Below, piece after piece: positions 1 to 7,738 of a DNA stretch of 31,445 bases. Origin of the DNA: an uncultured Acetatifactor sp. (GTDB lineage: Bacteria > Bacillota > Clostridia > Lachnospirales > Lachnospiraceae); the NCBI GenBank assembly GCA_910586485.1, contig CAJUIA010000042.1, positions 1 to 31,445 on the forward strand. The letters run 5' to 3'. How positions within the stretch are numbered: the first letter of the stretch is position 1; the number at the start of each line of letters is the position of its first letter. Position numbers and translations under genes: made by a program. The notes below the pieces were generated by a model. It was not told the origin of the DNA, searched no databases, and was given only the letters and a program-made list of their open reading frames with translations.

Positions 1-801
1 CCGACGGAGCAGCCCACGCCGACACCGGTACCTACCGAGCAGCCCACACCCACGCCGGTACCGAGCGAGTCACCTTCACCGGAGCCGAGCAAGCCGCCTG
101 TACAGACGTATCAGGTGACCTTTGTGAATCCTTATATATGGACCAACGGTTTCCCTGAAAAGATTTCCGATCTTTACGGGAAAAATGGAGGTAAGACTGT
201 CCCCAAATCAGTGGAAGCCGGAAAGAAGGTAACGGAACCGGGACTCAGCGAGCTTTCTGTGGCCTGCGATAATAACAGCTTGAGCTTGAAGCCGGTGGGA
301 TGGTATTTAGAGGACGGTACGGAATGGGATTTCGATAAGGATAAAGTAACCGAAAACATTGTGTTGTACCCTGTGTGGGAAGAGGGGACTGCTAAGAAAA
401 AATATGCAACGGTAATCTTAAGAGGACCTGATGGCGGTAATGAGTGGCTTGTCTGCCTTCCCTGCGGTACGATGGATATGCCGGAGGCCGACCAGTATGG
501 CGATAACGCAGGGAAATATGGCTGGGAGAAGGTTTCTGAAACGAATGAAGCCAATAAGATGTGGGATTCTTCCGTTGACAGCGTGAACGGTGTGATCCTC
601 CTGAAGCTGAAGGAGGTAACGCCGGAGCCTTCGGAATCACCGGAGCCTTCGGAATCGCCGGTACCTTCGGAGTCACCGGAGCCGTCTGCATCGCCGGAGC
701 CTTCCGTGTCACCGGAGCCTTCGGAGTCACCGGAGCCTTCCGCATCACCGGAGCCGTCCGTGTCACCGGAGCCTTCCGCGTCGCCGGAACCGACATCATA
801 G
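1..801 (+). CDS. C-terminal part of a secreted or surface repeat protein (5' end outside window)
   Basis: The frame is open from base 1, so the gene begins upstream of the window. The visible part starts with a Pro/Thr/Glu-rich linker (PTEQPTPTPVP type, bases 1-105). Next comes a globular stretch of about 170 residues holding a segment that resembles the InlB/Flg_new (Listeria-Bacteroides) repeat, with GWYLEDGTEWDF followed by LYPVWE. It ends in nine full PEPSxS hexapeptides plus PEPTS (bases 622-798). Such repeats are usual in secreted or wall-spanning proteins of Firmicutes. No LPXTG motif, hydrophobic tail or basic anchor precedes the stop, so any anchoring must lie upstream. The cyclase gene starts 9 bases after the stop, which suggests co-transcription. 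Function unknown; CHASE2 cyclases often sit next to envelope sensor proteins, but the part that would show this is missing. Confidence 0.75.
   Translation, partial: PTEQPTPTPVPTEQPTPTPVPSESPSPEPSKPPVQTYQVTFVNPYIWTNGFPEKISDLYGKNGGKTVPKSVEAGKKVTEPGLSELSVACDNNSLSLKPVGWYLEDGTEWDFDKDKVTENIVLYPVWEEGTAKKKYATVILRGPDGGNEWLVCLPCGTMDMPEADQYGDNAGKYGWEKVSETNEANKMWDSSVDSVNGVILLKLKEVTPEPSESPEPSESPVPSESPEPSASPEPSVSPEPSESPEPSASPEPSVSPEPSASPEPTS
622..798 (+). repeat. 18-bp tandem repeat coding PEPSxS
   Basis: Nine 18-base units plus a 15-base remnant encode PEPSES, PVPSES, PEPSAS or PEPSVS. Position 5 of the hexapeptide varies between E, A and V, while the bases for P, E, P and S are nearly constant. This is a protein-coding minisatellite forming a flexible, probably extended, wall or periplasm spacer. 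Copy number could vary between strains by slippage. Confidence 0.9.
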
Positions 802-810
802 GGCTGACAA

Positions 811-2643
811 ATGAAACAGGAAAAAAGTGAACAAAAAAGTAAACTCACAAACAGAATCTTTCTGATTATAATTGCAGCAGTTTTAGCGGGGTGCCTGACA
901 CTTTGGGCACCCTTTGATAAAGTGGAATACTGGTTTGGCGATATACTTTATGTCAGAGAAAAACCGGTGGATAACCGGATTAAGATCATCGGCATTGACG
1001 AGAAATCCCTGGAAGAAATGGGGCCCTTTTCCGGCTGGACCAGGCAGCAGTCGGCCGATTTGCTAAATGCCTTTGACAAGGAGCATCCCCCGGCGGTTAT
1101 AGCCTTCGATATTAATTTCGTGGGGCAGAGGGATCAGGCAGGAGATGAGGCCTTGGCCGAAGCGGCAGCCGGTTTTCCTCATGTGGTGCTGGCCTCCTAC
1201 ATACATTACGGTACCAGGGTGCTGCAGGCGGAAGCCGGAAAGTATCAGATTGATACTATGTATGTGGAAGATCTGGAGCTGCCCTATGAGGCGTTGCTTC
1301 ATGAGACTACTCATGGCTTTACCAATGCGGTGCAGGATGTGGACAATTATGTCAGGCGTTCTATGCTGGCGGAGTCGGAGGACGGCATTCAGGAGTGGAA
1401 TTTTGCCTGGAAGATTTATGACGAATATCGGAAGGCAATGGGAGAGCAGAGCCGGGAGCCGAAGCAGGTAAACGGAATTTACGGATTTGACTATACTGCG
1501 GAGCCGGGCATGTACGAGGTTTACTCCTATGTGGACGTGCTGGAGGGCAGGTGTGATCCGAAGGTGTTTCAGGGCAGCATTGTCCTGGTGGGGGCCTATG
1601 CCCAGGGCATGATGGATCAGTATATGGTGCCCATCGCCAGGGGCACCGTCATGAACGGAGTGGAGGTCCAGGCCAACCATGTAGACGCCCTTTTGAACGG
1701 TCGTACCTATGTAAATATCAGTGGATGGATTCAGGCATTTGCCGCATTTTTGATTGCCGGCTTTTATGTCTGGCTGGTCAGCCATCACAGCTTTTTGGTA
1801 AATACCGTTGGCGGCATTGTACTGGAGGCAGGGATCATCATTACGGCCAAGTGTCTGTACGGCGCAGGCTATTACTGGGGATGCTTTGTTCCGTTTGCGT
1901 TTGTGCTGGTTACCTTTCTGGTGCGCGTGGCTGCCGGGTACTTGACGGAGCGTGTCCGCAAGCGGAAGATCTTAAGCGTGTTCCGGACATATATGGCGCC
2001 CCAGGTGGTGGATGAGCTGGGAAAGAGCGGCAATTACAAGATCGAGCTGGGTGGACGTGACCGGGAGGTGGCAGTGCTGTTTGTAGACATCAGGGGCTTT
2101 ACCTCCATGTCCGAGGGACTTTCACCAGAAAAAATCGTCGGCATCTTAAACCGTTATCTGGGAATGGTTACCGAGGCCATCTTTAAAAATGACGGCACCT
2201 TGGATAAATTTATCGGGGACGCGGTGATGGCGGTTTACAATGCGCCTCTGGATGTAGCGGATTACGCCTGCAAGGCGGTACAGACCGGGCTTGACATTGT
2301 GGCGGCGGTTGAGAGCATCAATATTGAGCTGAAAAAAGAATTTGGCATAGAGATTGCCTGCGGCGTGGGTGTACACAGCGGCAGGGCGGTAGTGGGAAAT
2401 ATCGGCTGCAGCTATCGGATGGATTACACGGCCATAGGAGACACCGTAAATGTGGCGGAAAGGCTGGAAAGCATCGCCAAGGGCGGTCAGGTCCTGATCA
2501 GCAGGGATTTGTACGAACAGGTAAAGGGCCGGTATCATGCCGCATTTGTCGGCACGCAGAGTCTGAAGGGCAGGCAGGGCGGTATGGATGTATTTTTGGT
2601 GGAGGAGACGAATGGAACAAATACAAGCGGAAAAAATACTTGA
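811..2643 (+). CDS. CHASE2-domain class III adenylate cyclase
   Basis: Predicted membrane sensor that makes cAMP from ATP. Layout of 610 residues: an N-terminal membrane helix (about 16-33); an extracytoplasmic CHASE2 domain (about 40-300, with IKIIGIDEKSLEEMG and VIAFDINF); three close membrane helices (about 306-375); a short linker; and a class III cyclase domain (about 420-590). Both metal aspartates are present, Asp426 in FVDIRGFTS and Asp470 in FIGDAVMA. The purine-specifying pair is Lys466 and Thr540, the Lys/Thr type of bacterial class IIIb adenylate cyclases, and the transition-state residues Asn547 and Arg551 are present. All catalytic positions look intact, so an active ATP cyclase is expected. 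The start has only a weak ribosome site and follows the previous stop by 9 bases. The 3' end overlaps the HD-GYP gene by 32 bases. The CHASE2 ligand is unknown. Confidence 0.9.
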   Translation: MKQEKSEQKSKLTNRIFLIIIAAVLAGCLTLWAPFDKVEYWFGDILYVREKPVDNRIKIIGIDEKSLEEMGPFSGWTRQQSADLLNAFDKEHPPAVIAFDINFVGQRDQAGDEALAEAAAGFPHVVLASYIHYGTRVLQAEAGKYQIDTMYVEDLELPYEALLHETTHGFTNAVQDVDNYVRRSMLAESEDGIQEWNFAWKIYDEYRKAMGEQSREPKQVNGIYGFDYTAEPGMYEVYSYVDVLEGRCDPKVFQGSIVLVGAYAQGMMDQYMVPIARGTVMNGVEVQANHVDALLNGRTYVNISGWIQAFAAFLIAGFYVWLVSHHSFLVNTVGGIVLEAGIIITAKCLYGAGYYWGCFVPFAFVLVTFLVRVAAGYLTERVRKRKILSVFRTYMAPQVVDELGKSGNYKIELGGRDREVAVLFVDIRGFTSMSEGLSPEKIVGILNRYLGMVTEAIFKNDGTLDKFIGDAVMAVYNAPLDVADYACKAVQTGLDIVAAVESINIELKKEFGIEIACGVGVHSGRAVVGNIGCSYRMDYTAIGDTVNVAERLESIAKGGQVLISRDLYEQVKGRYHAAFVGTQSLKGRQGGMDVFLVEETNGTNTSGKNT

Positions 2644-4108
2644 GATCGGGATTCAGCTGACGGCGGAAAGGGATTATGACGAGCTTCTGTCTAAGATCAT
2701 CAGCTGCGCCATGGAGCTTACGGCGTGCGACGGCGGCACATTGTACCTGTTTGAGAAGGATCATCTCCAGTTTTGCATTATGAAAAACAAATCGCTGGGA
2801 ATTGATCAGAAGGGGACAAAGGATGAGAAGTATCCCCCGGTGACCATGAACGAGAAGAATATCTGTGCTTATGCGGCGATTCACAGGGAATTTCTCAATA
2901 TTGAGGATGCCTACAGCAGCAGTCAGTTTGATTTCAGCGGCCCCAGGGAGTATGACAAGCGCACAGGCTACAGGACCAAGTCCGTGCTGGTATTTCCCCT
3001 GATCAGCCATGAGGATAAGCTGATTGGCGTGGTACAGCTCATCAATGCCAAAAATAAGGCGGGGGAGATCATTCCCTTTGGCGAGGACTGTGAAAAGGTG
3101 CTGCGTTCCCTTGGCTCTCAGGCGGCGGTGGCGGTGGCCAATATGCGCTTTGTCCAGGAGATCGAGGATCTGATGATCTCCATCACACAGGTGTTTACGG
3201 ATGCCATTGATACCCGTATCCCCTATAATTACTATCATTCCAGAAATGTTTATCTTTATGTCAGGCTGCTGGTAGACTATATCAACAGTCAGCATGAGGC
3301 CGGAAAGACGGACAGATTTTATACGCCGGCAGAGCGGGATGAGCTGTTGATGGCGGCTCTGATGCACGACATCGGCAAGCTGGTGATTCCTAACGATATT
3401 ATTGACAAAACCACCAGGCTGGGAGATAAGCTGGAGCTGGTGCTGGAGCGTTTTGAGCGTCTTGCGCTGCTGTACAATATAGATTATCTGCAGGGCAGAC
3501 TGGCCAAGGATAAGTGGATCGAGAAAAAGAATTATTTTCTGGATGCCAGAGAGCGGGTGGAGGAAATCAACAGAAAACCCCGCCTGACGGAGGAAGATGT
3601 TGCCTATATTCAGAATATGGCGCGGATGAATTATACTGATTCCAATGGGCAGAAGGTCAATTACCTGTCTCTTGGCGAGGCGGAGTGCCTGTCCGTGGTC
3701 TCCGGCAACCTGACAAGAGGGGAGCGGGAGGTAATCTGTTCTCATGTGGAATACACGGAGAAATACCTGCGGAAGATGAATTTTGGTGTGCGTTATCCCC
3801 ACATTATAGAGTGGGCGGGAGCGCATCATGAATTCCTTGACGGCAGCGGCTATCCCAGAGGGCTTAAGGGGGATGAGATACCCTTTGAAGCCAGGATTCT
3901 GGTGGTAGTGGACGTGTTTGAAGCGCTGACCAGTGCCGACAGGCCTTATAAGAAATCCATGGAAGAGAAAAAGGCATTTTCCGTGCTGGACGACATGATG
4001 GCCGAAGGCAAGGTTGATCCGGAGGTGCTGGGATTGTTTAAGGAGGCGGTTGCCAACTTCCAGGGTGATATAAAATTATTTTTTCACCATGAGGACGAAG
4101 AATCATGA
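2612..4108 (+). CDS. GAF / HD-GYP protein, predicted cyclic-di-GMP phosphodiesterase
   Basis: 498 residues. An N-terminal GAF domain (about 5-165, ending in GVVQLINAKNK) is followed by an HD-GYP domain. The HD pair is His252-Asp253 in MHDIGKLVIP, and the signature HHEFLDGSGYP lies at 405-415, so the motif is complete. Proteins of this family hydrolyse c-di-GMP to pGpG or GMP with a di- or tri-iron/manganese site. Between the HD pair and the next helix lie about 100 extra residues (LERFERLALLYN to NYLSLGEAE) not found in canonical HD-GYP domains. The start at 2612 is chosen because a GGAGGAG site lies 6-8 bases upstream; an in-frame ATG at 2588 has none. The gene overlaps the cyclase gene by 32 bases and the next gene by an ATGA, so it is translationally coupled on both sides. 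There is no membrane segment, so it is cytoplasmic. Confidence 0.87.
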   Translation: MEQIQAEKILEIGIQLTAERDYDELLSKIISCAMELTACDGGTLYLFEKDHLQFCIMKNKSLGIDQKGTKDEKYPPVTMNEKNICAYAAIHREFLNIEDAYSSSQFDFSGPREYDKRTGYRTKSVLVFPLISHEDKLIGVVQLINAKNKAGEIIPFGEDCEKVLRSLGSQAAVAVANMRFVQEIEDLMISITQVFTDAIDTRIPYNYYHSRNVYLYVRLLVDYINSQHEAGKTDRFYTPAERDELLMAALMHDIGKLVIPNDIIDKTTRLGDKLELVLERFERLALLYNIDYLQGRLAKDKWIEKKNYFLDARERVEEINRKPRLTEEDVAYIQNMARMNYTDSNGQKVNYLSLGEAECLSVVSGNLTRGEREVICSHVEYTEKYLRKMNFGVRYPHIIEWAGAHHEFLDGSGYPRGLKGDEIPFEARILVVVDVFEALTSADRPYKKSMEEKKAFSVLDDMMAEGKVDPEVLGLFKEAVANFQGDIKLFFHHEDEES

Positions 4109-4884
4109 TTGAGATTATTCCTGAAATTGACAGAATCGAAGAGTATGCAGAGCTGGCAGAGAAGCATGCCTTCGGTTTTGAATATAACGATTTTTTTAAT
4201 CCGGACCTGCTGGACGAAAAGGCGGCGATCGGGGAAAGGATTGCCCGGTACAGAGAGCTGGGACGGCCTGAAAAGACGGATACCATGCACGGAGCGTTTT
4301 TTGATATTGTTCCCTTCAGCTGGGACAGCGGGATCAGCAGTCACAGTCAGTACCGGATGCAGCAGTCGGCGGAGATTGCAGCAGAGCTTGGCTGCCGGGC
4401 AGTGATCTTTCATGCAGGACTGCGGCCGGAGTTTGCAGGCAGTGAAAAATATTACAGGAACTGGCTGGAAACCATGTCCGGAATGGCAGGAAAGCTGGCG
4501 GCTGAGTGGGATCTGGAAATATATTATGAAAATGTGGGCGAAACGTCTCCTGCAGAATTGGGGGAACTGGCGGACATTCTTTGTAATGAAAAACGCTTTG
4601 GCATCTGCCTTGATGTGGCGCACATGATGCTGACCGGGGGAGCGGCACCGGAGGAATGGTTTCAAAGGCTTGCGCCTTATATTAGGCATTTTCATTTGAA
4701 TGACAATCATTTAAAAAGGGATGAGCACCTGGCTTTGGGCTGCGGCTGCATTGACTGGAAGAAAATATTTGAATTGATCGGCCGGTATGGCCTTACTGAC
4801 AGAAGCATGCTGTTGGAAATAAACGGACTGGAGAAAATAACCTTAAGTTTGGATTATCTGGAAAAGGCAGGGATTTTGTCGTGA
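4105..4884 (+). CDS. TIM-barrel protein of the AP endonuclease 2 / xylose isomerase-like family
   Basis: 259 residues, close to the usual size of single-domain sugar-phosphate isomerase/epimerase relatives. Putative metal ligands stand in the order expected for this fold: His62 (MHGAFF), His103 (FHAG), Glu142 (YENVG), Asp170 and His173 (CLDVAHM), His197 (HFHLND) and Glu238 (LLEING). The block HLALGCGCIDW matches the family's usual H-x-x-L-G-x-G-x-I-D-W. It could be a sugar isomerase/epimerase or an endonuclease IV relative; the substrate cannot be told from sequence. It is translationally coupled to the genes on both sides (ATGA at 4105-4108, GTGA at 4881-4884). Its place between second-messenger genes and a DUF4037/DUF4125 gene is unexpected for simple sugar catabolism. 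Confidence 0.8.
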   Translation: MIEIIPEIDRIEEYAELAEKHAFGFEYNDFFNPDLLDEKAAIGERIARYRELGRPEKTDTMHGAFFDIVPFSWDSGISSHSQYRMQQSAEIAAELGCRAVIFHAGLRPEFAGSEKYYRNWLETMSGMAGKLAAEWDLEIYYENVGETSPAELGELADILCNEKRFGICLDVAHMMLTGGAAPEEWFQRLAPYIRHFHLNDNHLKRDEHLALGCGCIDWKKIFELIGRYGLTDRSMLLEINGLEKITLSLDYLEKAGILS

Positions 4885-7256
4885 ATATTCAGGAAATATT
4901 TGTACAGATAGATAAACTTTTCGAAGAGAATAAAAGAGAAGAAGCAGAGAAGCTTATGCAGGAGAGCATCGCCCAGGCGATGGACGAGCAGGATGATAAC
5001 AGCCTGCTCCAGCTCTTGAATGAGCTTCTTGGGTTTTACCGGGAGACAGGCCGTCACGAGGAAGCACGGGTGATCGGACAGAGGGCCGTAGCCCAGGCAG
5101 AGCGCATGGGCCTTACTGGAACCATTCCTTATGCTACTACTTTATTAAATGTGGCAAACGCCTGCAGGGCGGCGGGACGCCTGGAGGAATCTCTGGAAAA
5201 ATATCTTCGGGTGCAGGAAATTTACAGGCAGCAGCTGGCGCCGGACGACATGCTGGCAGCCAGCTTTCAGAATAATTTCAGCCTGCTCTATCAGGAAATG
5301 GGTGAGTTTCAAAAGGCCAGAGAATGCCTGCTGAACGCGCTGCAGATCGTGAAGGAAAAAGGCTCCGGGTATGAGCTGGGGGTGACATATGCCAATCTGG
5401 CTTCCACCTGCGTACAGCTTGGTCAACCGGAGGAAGCCAGGGAATATGCGGAAAAGTCTCTGGAAACCTTTGAAAAGGCTGGTATCAGGGACAGCCATTA
5501 TGCGGCGGCTCTGTCCGCTCTGGGAACATGGTATTTTCAGAAGCAGGATTACCAGACGGCGGGAGAAACGTTTCGGAAGGCCATGGAGCTGGTGGAACAG
5601 TTTAACGGCAGAAATCACGCCTACATTCGACTGGAGGAAAATGTGCGGGCCTGTGCCGCGGCGTGTGCTTCCGAAAATGTTGGCTGCTCCGGGGCTGAAC
5701 GGTCCGGTGTCGGTCTTGCTTTGTCGAAGGAATATTATGAGACTTACGGCATTCCCATGATTCGGGAACAGTTTGCAAAATATGCGGGCAGGATCGCAGT
5801 GGGGCTGGCAGGCAGAGGCTCCGACTGCTTCGGCTATGATGATGTCTTATCCAGAGACCATGACTGGGGGCCGGACTTTTGTATGTGGGTGACGGATGAG
5901 ACCTACGCGGAAATCGGCGCTGCCCTGCAAAATGCTTATGAAGCCCTGCCGGCGGAGTTTAAGGGTTACAGAAGGGCGCCTCATGTGAGCGGGAGGAACC
6001 GCAGAGGGGTTATAAAAATTTCCGAATTTTACCGCAGCCTTGTGGGCGCGGAGCGTTATGAAGAGATTGACTGGCGAAACGTCAGCGACGCTTCCCTGGC
6101 GGCGGCAGTGAACGGGGAAGTATTTCGAGATGATGAGCAGATTTTTACGGACTTTCGAAACCGCCTGTTAACAGGGTATCCGGAGCATATCTTTTATTTG
6201 AAACTGGCGGAGGCGGGAGCAAAATACGCGCAGGCGGCGGAATACAATTTTGGACGGATGTTGCAGCGGGGAGATGAGCTGACAGCCCGAATGTTCGCGT
6301 GGGATGGCATCAGGGAGGCCATGCGCCTGCAGTTGTATCTGGAAGGAAAATATCCGCCTCATGATAAATGGCTTTACCGAAGCCTGCAGGAATCCGAACA
6401 GGGCAGGGATACGGCGGCGCTTTTAGGGGAAACGGCAGGACTGCTGGCTCGGCCTGATTTGGAGGCTGCGGCACTGAAGGAGAAGCTGGAAGGACTGGGA
6501 GACTATTTTGCAAAAGAGCTGTATGCCCGGCATATTATCAGCGACATTGATTCTTATCTGGACGCTCACAGCGAGGAACTTATTTTTAAGGCTTCCCTGG
6601 CAGAAAAGGAGAACATAGAGCTGGTGGAAAATATTGCCAGGCTGGAATTTGAAGCCTTTGACAAGGTGCAGAATGAGGGCGGCAGAGCCAGCTGCCAGAA
6701 CGACTGGTTTACCTTTTCCATTATGAGGAAAAGCCAGTATCTGACCTGGGACAGGACTATGCTGCTGCAGTACCTTTACGATTTTCACCGGGAATATGAG
6801 CGGGGGCATAACCTGATTACGGAAAAATACGGACGCATGATGGAAAGCACGGCGCCGGAAAAGTATGAAGAGCTCAGGAAAAATTTCAGGGAAAATTTCC
6901 GGGAAATTTTCCCTGAGCTCTCGGAAGAGAAAAAGAGGATTATCGAGCAGATCTGCGGCCTGCAGGTACAGTGGATGGAGGAATTTGCAGCGGAATATCC
7001 GTCCCTTGCGGAAAATGCCAGAAGCATCCATACCGCCCAGGATAATGAGTATAACACCTCTTACGAGACGTATCTGCGGGGAGAGCTGGGAACCTATTCC
7101 GATAAGATGCTGGAATTATATGGAAGATATATTGTAAAATATGCCGGAGAAGGCAGAAATCCGGTTTATGATATTATGGAAAACAGCGTAAAAATGTATG
7201 GCTATCAAAGCCTGCAGGAAGCGGCGGAGAAAATTCAGGCTGCAGAAGAACAGTGA
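4881..7256 (+). CDS. TPR - DUF4037 (nucleotidyltransferase-like) - DUF4125 fusion protein
   Basis: 791 residues starting with GTG inside a GTGA overlap with the preceding gene. Residues 1 to about 260 form helical TPR-like repeats (for example LLNVANACRAAGRLEESLEKY and YANLASTCVQLGQPEEAREYAE). Residues about 285-500 resemble DUF4037, with a GSD at 313-315 and SRDHDWGPDF around 325-334, which recalls the GS...DxD metal site of the nucleotidyltransferase fold. Residues about 560-785 resemble DUF4125 (RASCQNDW, FSIMRKSQYLTW around 602-625). The domain names are recalled from family patterns. An uncharacterised nucleotidyl-transfer role guided by a TPR protein-binding platform is an inference. 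There is no signal peptide or membrane segment. It is the last gene of the four-gene overlapping set. An inverted repeat lies within it at 6886-6916. Confidence 0.75.
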   Translation: MNIQEIFVQIDKLFEENKREEAEKLMQESIAQAMDEQDDNSLLQLLNELLGFYRETGRHEEARVIGQRAVAQAERMGLTGTIPYATTLLNVANACRAAGRLEESLEKYLRVQEIYRQQLAPDDMLAASFQNNFSLLYQEMGEFQKARECLLNALQIVKEKGSGYELGVTYANLASTCVQLGQPEEAREYAEKSLETFEKAGIRDSHYAAALSALGTWYFQKQDYQTAGETFRKAMELVEQFNGRNHAYIRLEENVRACAAACASENVGCSGAERSGVGLALSKEYYETYGIPMIREQFAKYAGRIAVGLAGRGSDCFGYDDVLSRDHDWGPDFCMWVTDETYAEIGAALQNAYEALPAEFKGYRRAPHVSGRNRRGVIKISEFYRSLVGAERYEEIDWRNVSDASLAAAVNGEVFRDDEQIFTDFRNRLLTGYPEHIFYLKLAEAGAKYAQAAEYNFGRMLQRGDELTARMFAWDGIREAMRLQLYLEGKYPPHDKWLYRSLQESEQGRDTAALLGETAGLLARPDLEAAALKEKLEGLGDYFAKELYARHIISDIDSYLDAHSEELIFKASLAEKENIELVENIARLEFEAFDKVQNEGGRASCQNDWFTFSIMRKSQYLTWDRTMLLQYLYDFHREYERGHNLITEKYGRMMESTAPEKYEELRKNFRENFREIFPELSEEKKRIIEQICGLQVQWMEEFAAEYPSLAENARSIHTAQDNEYNTSYETYLRGELGTYSDKMLELYGRYIVKYAGEGRNPVYDIMENSVKMYGYQSLQEAAEKIQAAEEQ
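6886..6916. repeat. perfect inverted repeat inside the DUF4125 part
   Basis: Two 15-base arms (left arm TCAGGGAAAATTTCC) are separated by one base. An overlapping second pairing, 6870-6886 with 6904-6920, has one mismatch, so two exclusive hairpins are possible. The coding result is the peptide repeat NFRENFREIF. Confidence 0.7.
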
Positions 7257-7319
7257 TTCTAAAGCTCCACGCCGAAAAATGTCGTATTTTTTTCCTATAA
7301 CTGCACACACTGTAAACAG

Positions 7320-7350
7320 AAACGGACAGTCGGTTGAAGGCTGTCCGTTT
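7320..7350 (+). other. stem-loop ahead of the small ORF
   Basis: AAACGGACAG and CTGTCCGTTT form a perfect 10-bp stem with an 11-base loop, 64 bases after the stop of the DUF4125 gene. Only three T residues end the stem, so it is not a strong intrinsic terminator. It lies just in front of the ribosome site of the next ORF and may be a processing site, weak terminator or translation control element. Confidence 0.55.
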
Positions 7351-7372
7351 CGACGGAAAGGAGTGTGTGGAG

Positions 7373-7636
7373 ATGGATTTTAACGGGATTGACGGAGAAA
7401 GCATGGCTACAGGATCGGGCTCGGACGGAATTCCCATGGGATTTGCCATGAATCTGATGATGAATGATGGAGCCATGCAGGGCTACGCCGGGCTGACCGA
7501 GGCGGAGAAGGAGAATTTACTCATGCGCTGCCGGGATGCCAAATCAAAGGGCGAGATGCAGAGAATTGTGGATGATCTGGCGCCCGGCACGGATGTACGG
7601 GCAATCATGGACGAAGAGAGGGAAGGCTTTTTCTAG
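7373..7636 (+). CDS. small acidic hypothetical protein
   Basis: 87 residues, not recognised by name. The start at 7373 follows an AAAGGAG site (7358-7364) by about 8 bases; an in-frame TTG at 7334 lies inside a hairpin and is less likely. The N-terminal half is Gly/Met-rich (GIPMGFAMNLMMNDG). The C-terminal half looks like two short helices (LTEAEKENLLMRC and GEMQRIVDDLAPG) and ends in an acidic tail. It has no signal peptide, membrane segment or cysteine motif. Similar short Met-rich proteins are, from memory, common in Lachnospiraceae genomes. It may be the distal member of the upstream operon or be transcribed separately. Confidence 0.7.
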   Translation: MDFNGIDGESMATGSGSDGIPMGFAMNLMMNDGAMQGYAGLTEAEKENLLMRCRDAKSKGEMQRIVDDLAPGTDVRAIMDEEREGFF

Positions 7637-7661
7637 TATAATCCACCCTAATTGTCCCTAT

Positions 7662-7738
7662 GTTTGGCGCAGGATAAATTTTCAGCCTGCAAGGCGGCTG
7701 AACGAGGCGATGCGGTGGCATCGTTGAGTGAAGCCAAC
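7662..7738. other. structured intergenic element between two convergent genes
   Basis: A short outer stem (TTGGC 7664-7668 with GCCAA 7733-7737) encloses two perfect hairpins: TTCAGCC/GGCTGAA (7681-7702) and CGATGC/GCATCG (7708-7723). The element sits between the small ORF and the convergent SDR gene. It has no clear T run, so it could be a bidirectional terminator, a dispersed repeat or a small structured RNA. Confidence 0.45.

Noticed and set aside
622..798. CRISPR array
   Set aside because: The repeat is 18 bp without unique spacers and is in frame with a protein.
174..848. Long open frames on the minus strand across the PEPSxS region (also 392-799)
   Set aside because: They arise from the 18-bp repeat, which keeps several frames open. 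The plus-strand frame has the normal repeat protein composition.
2498..3829. 443-codon open frame on the minus strand
   Set aside because: It lies opposite the HD-GYP gene, which has full motifs and a ribosome site. The minus-strand product shows no recognisable domain.
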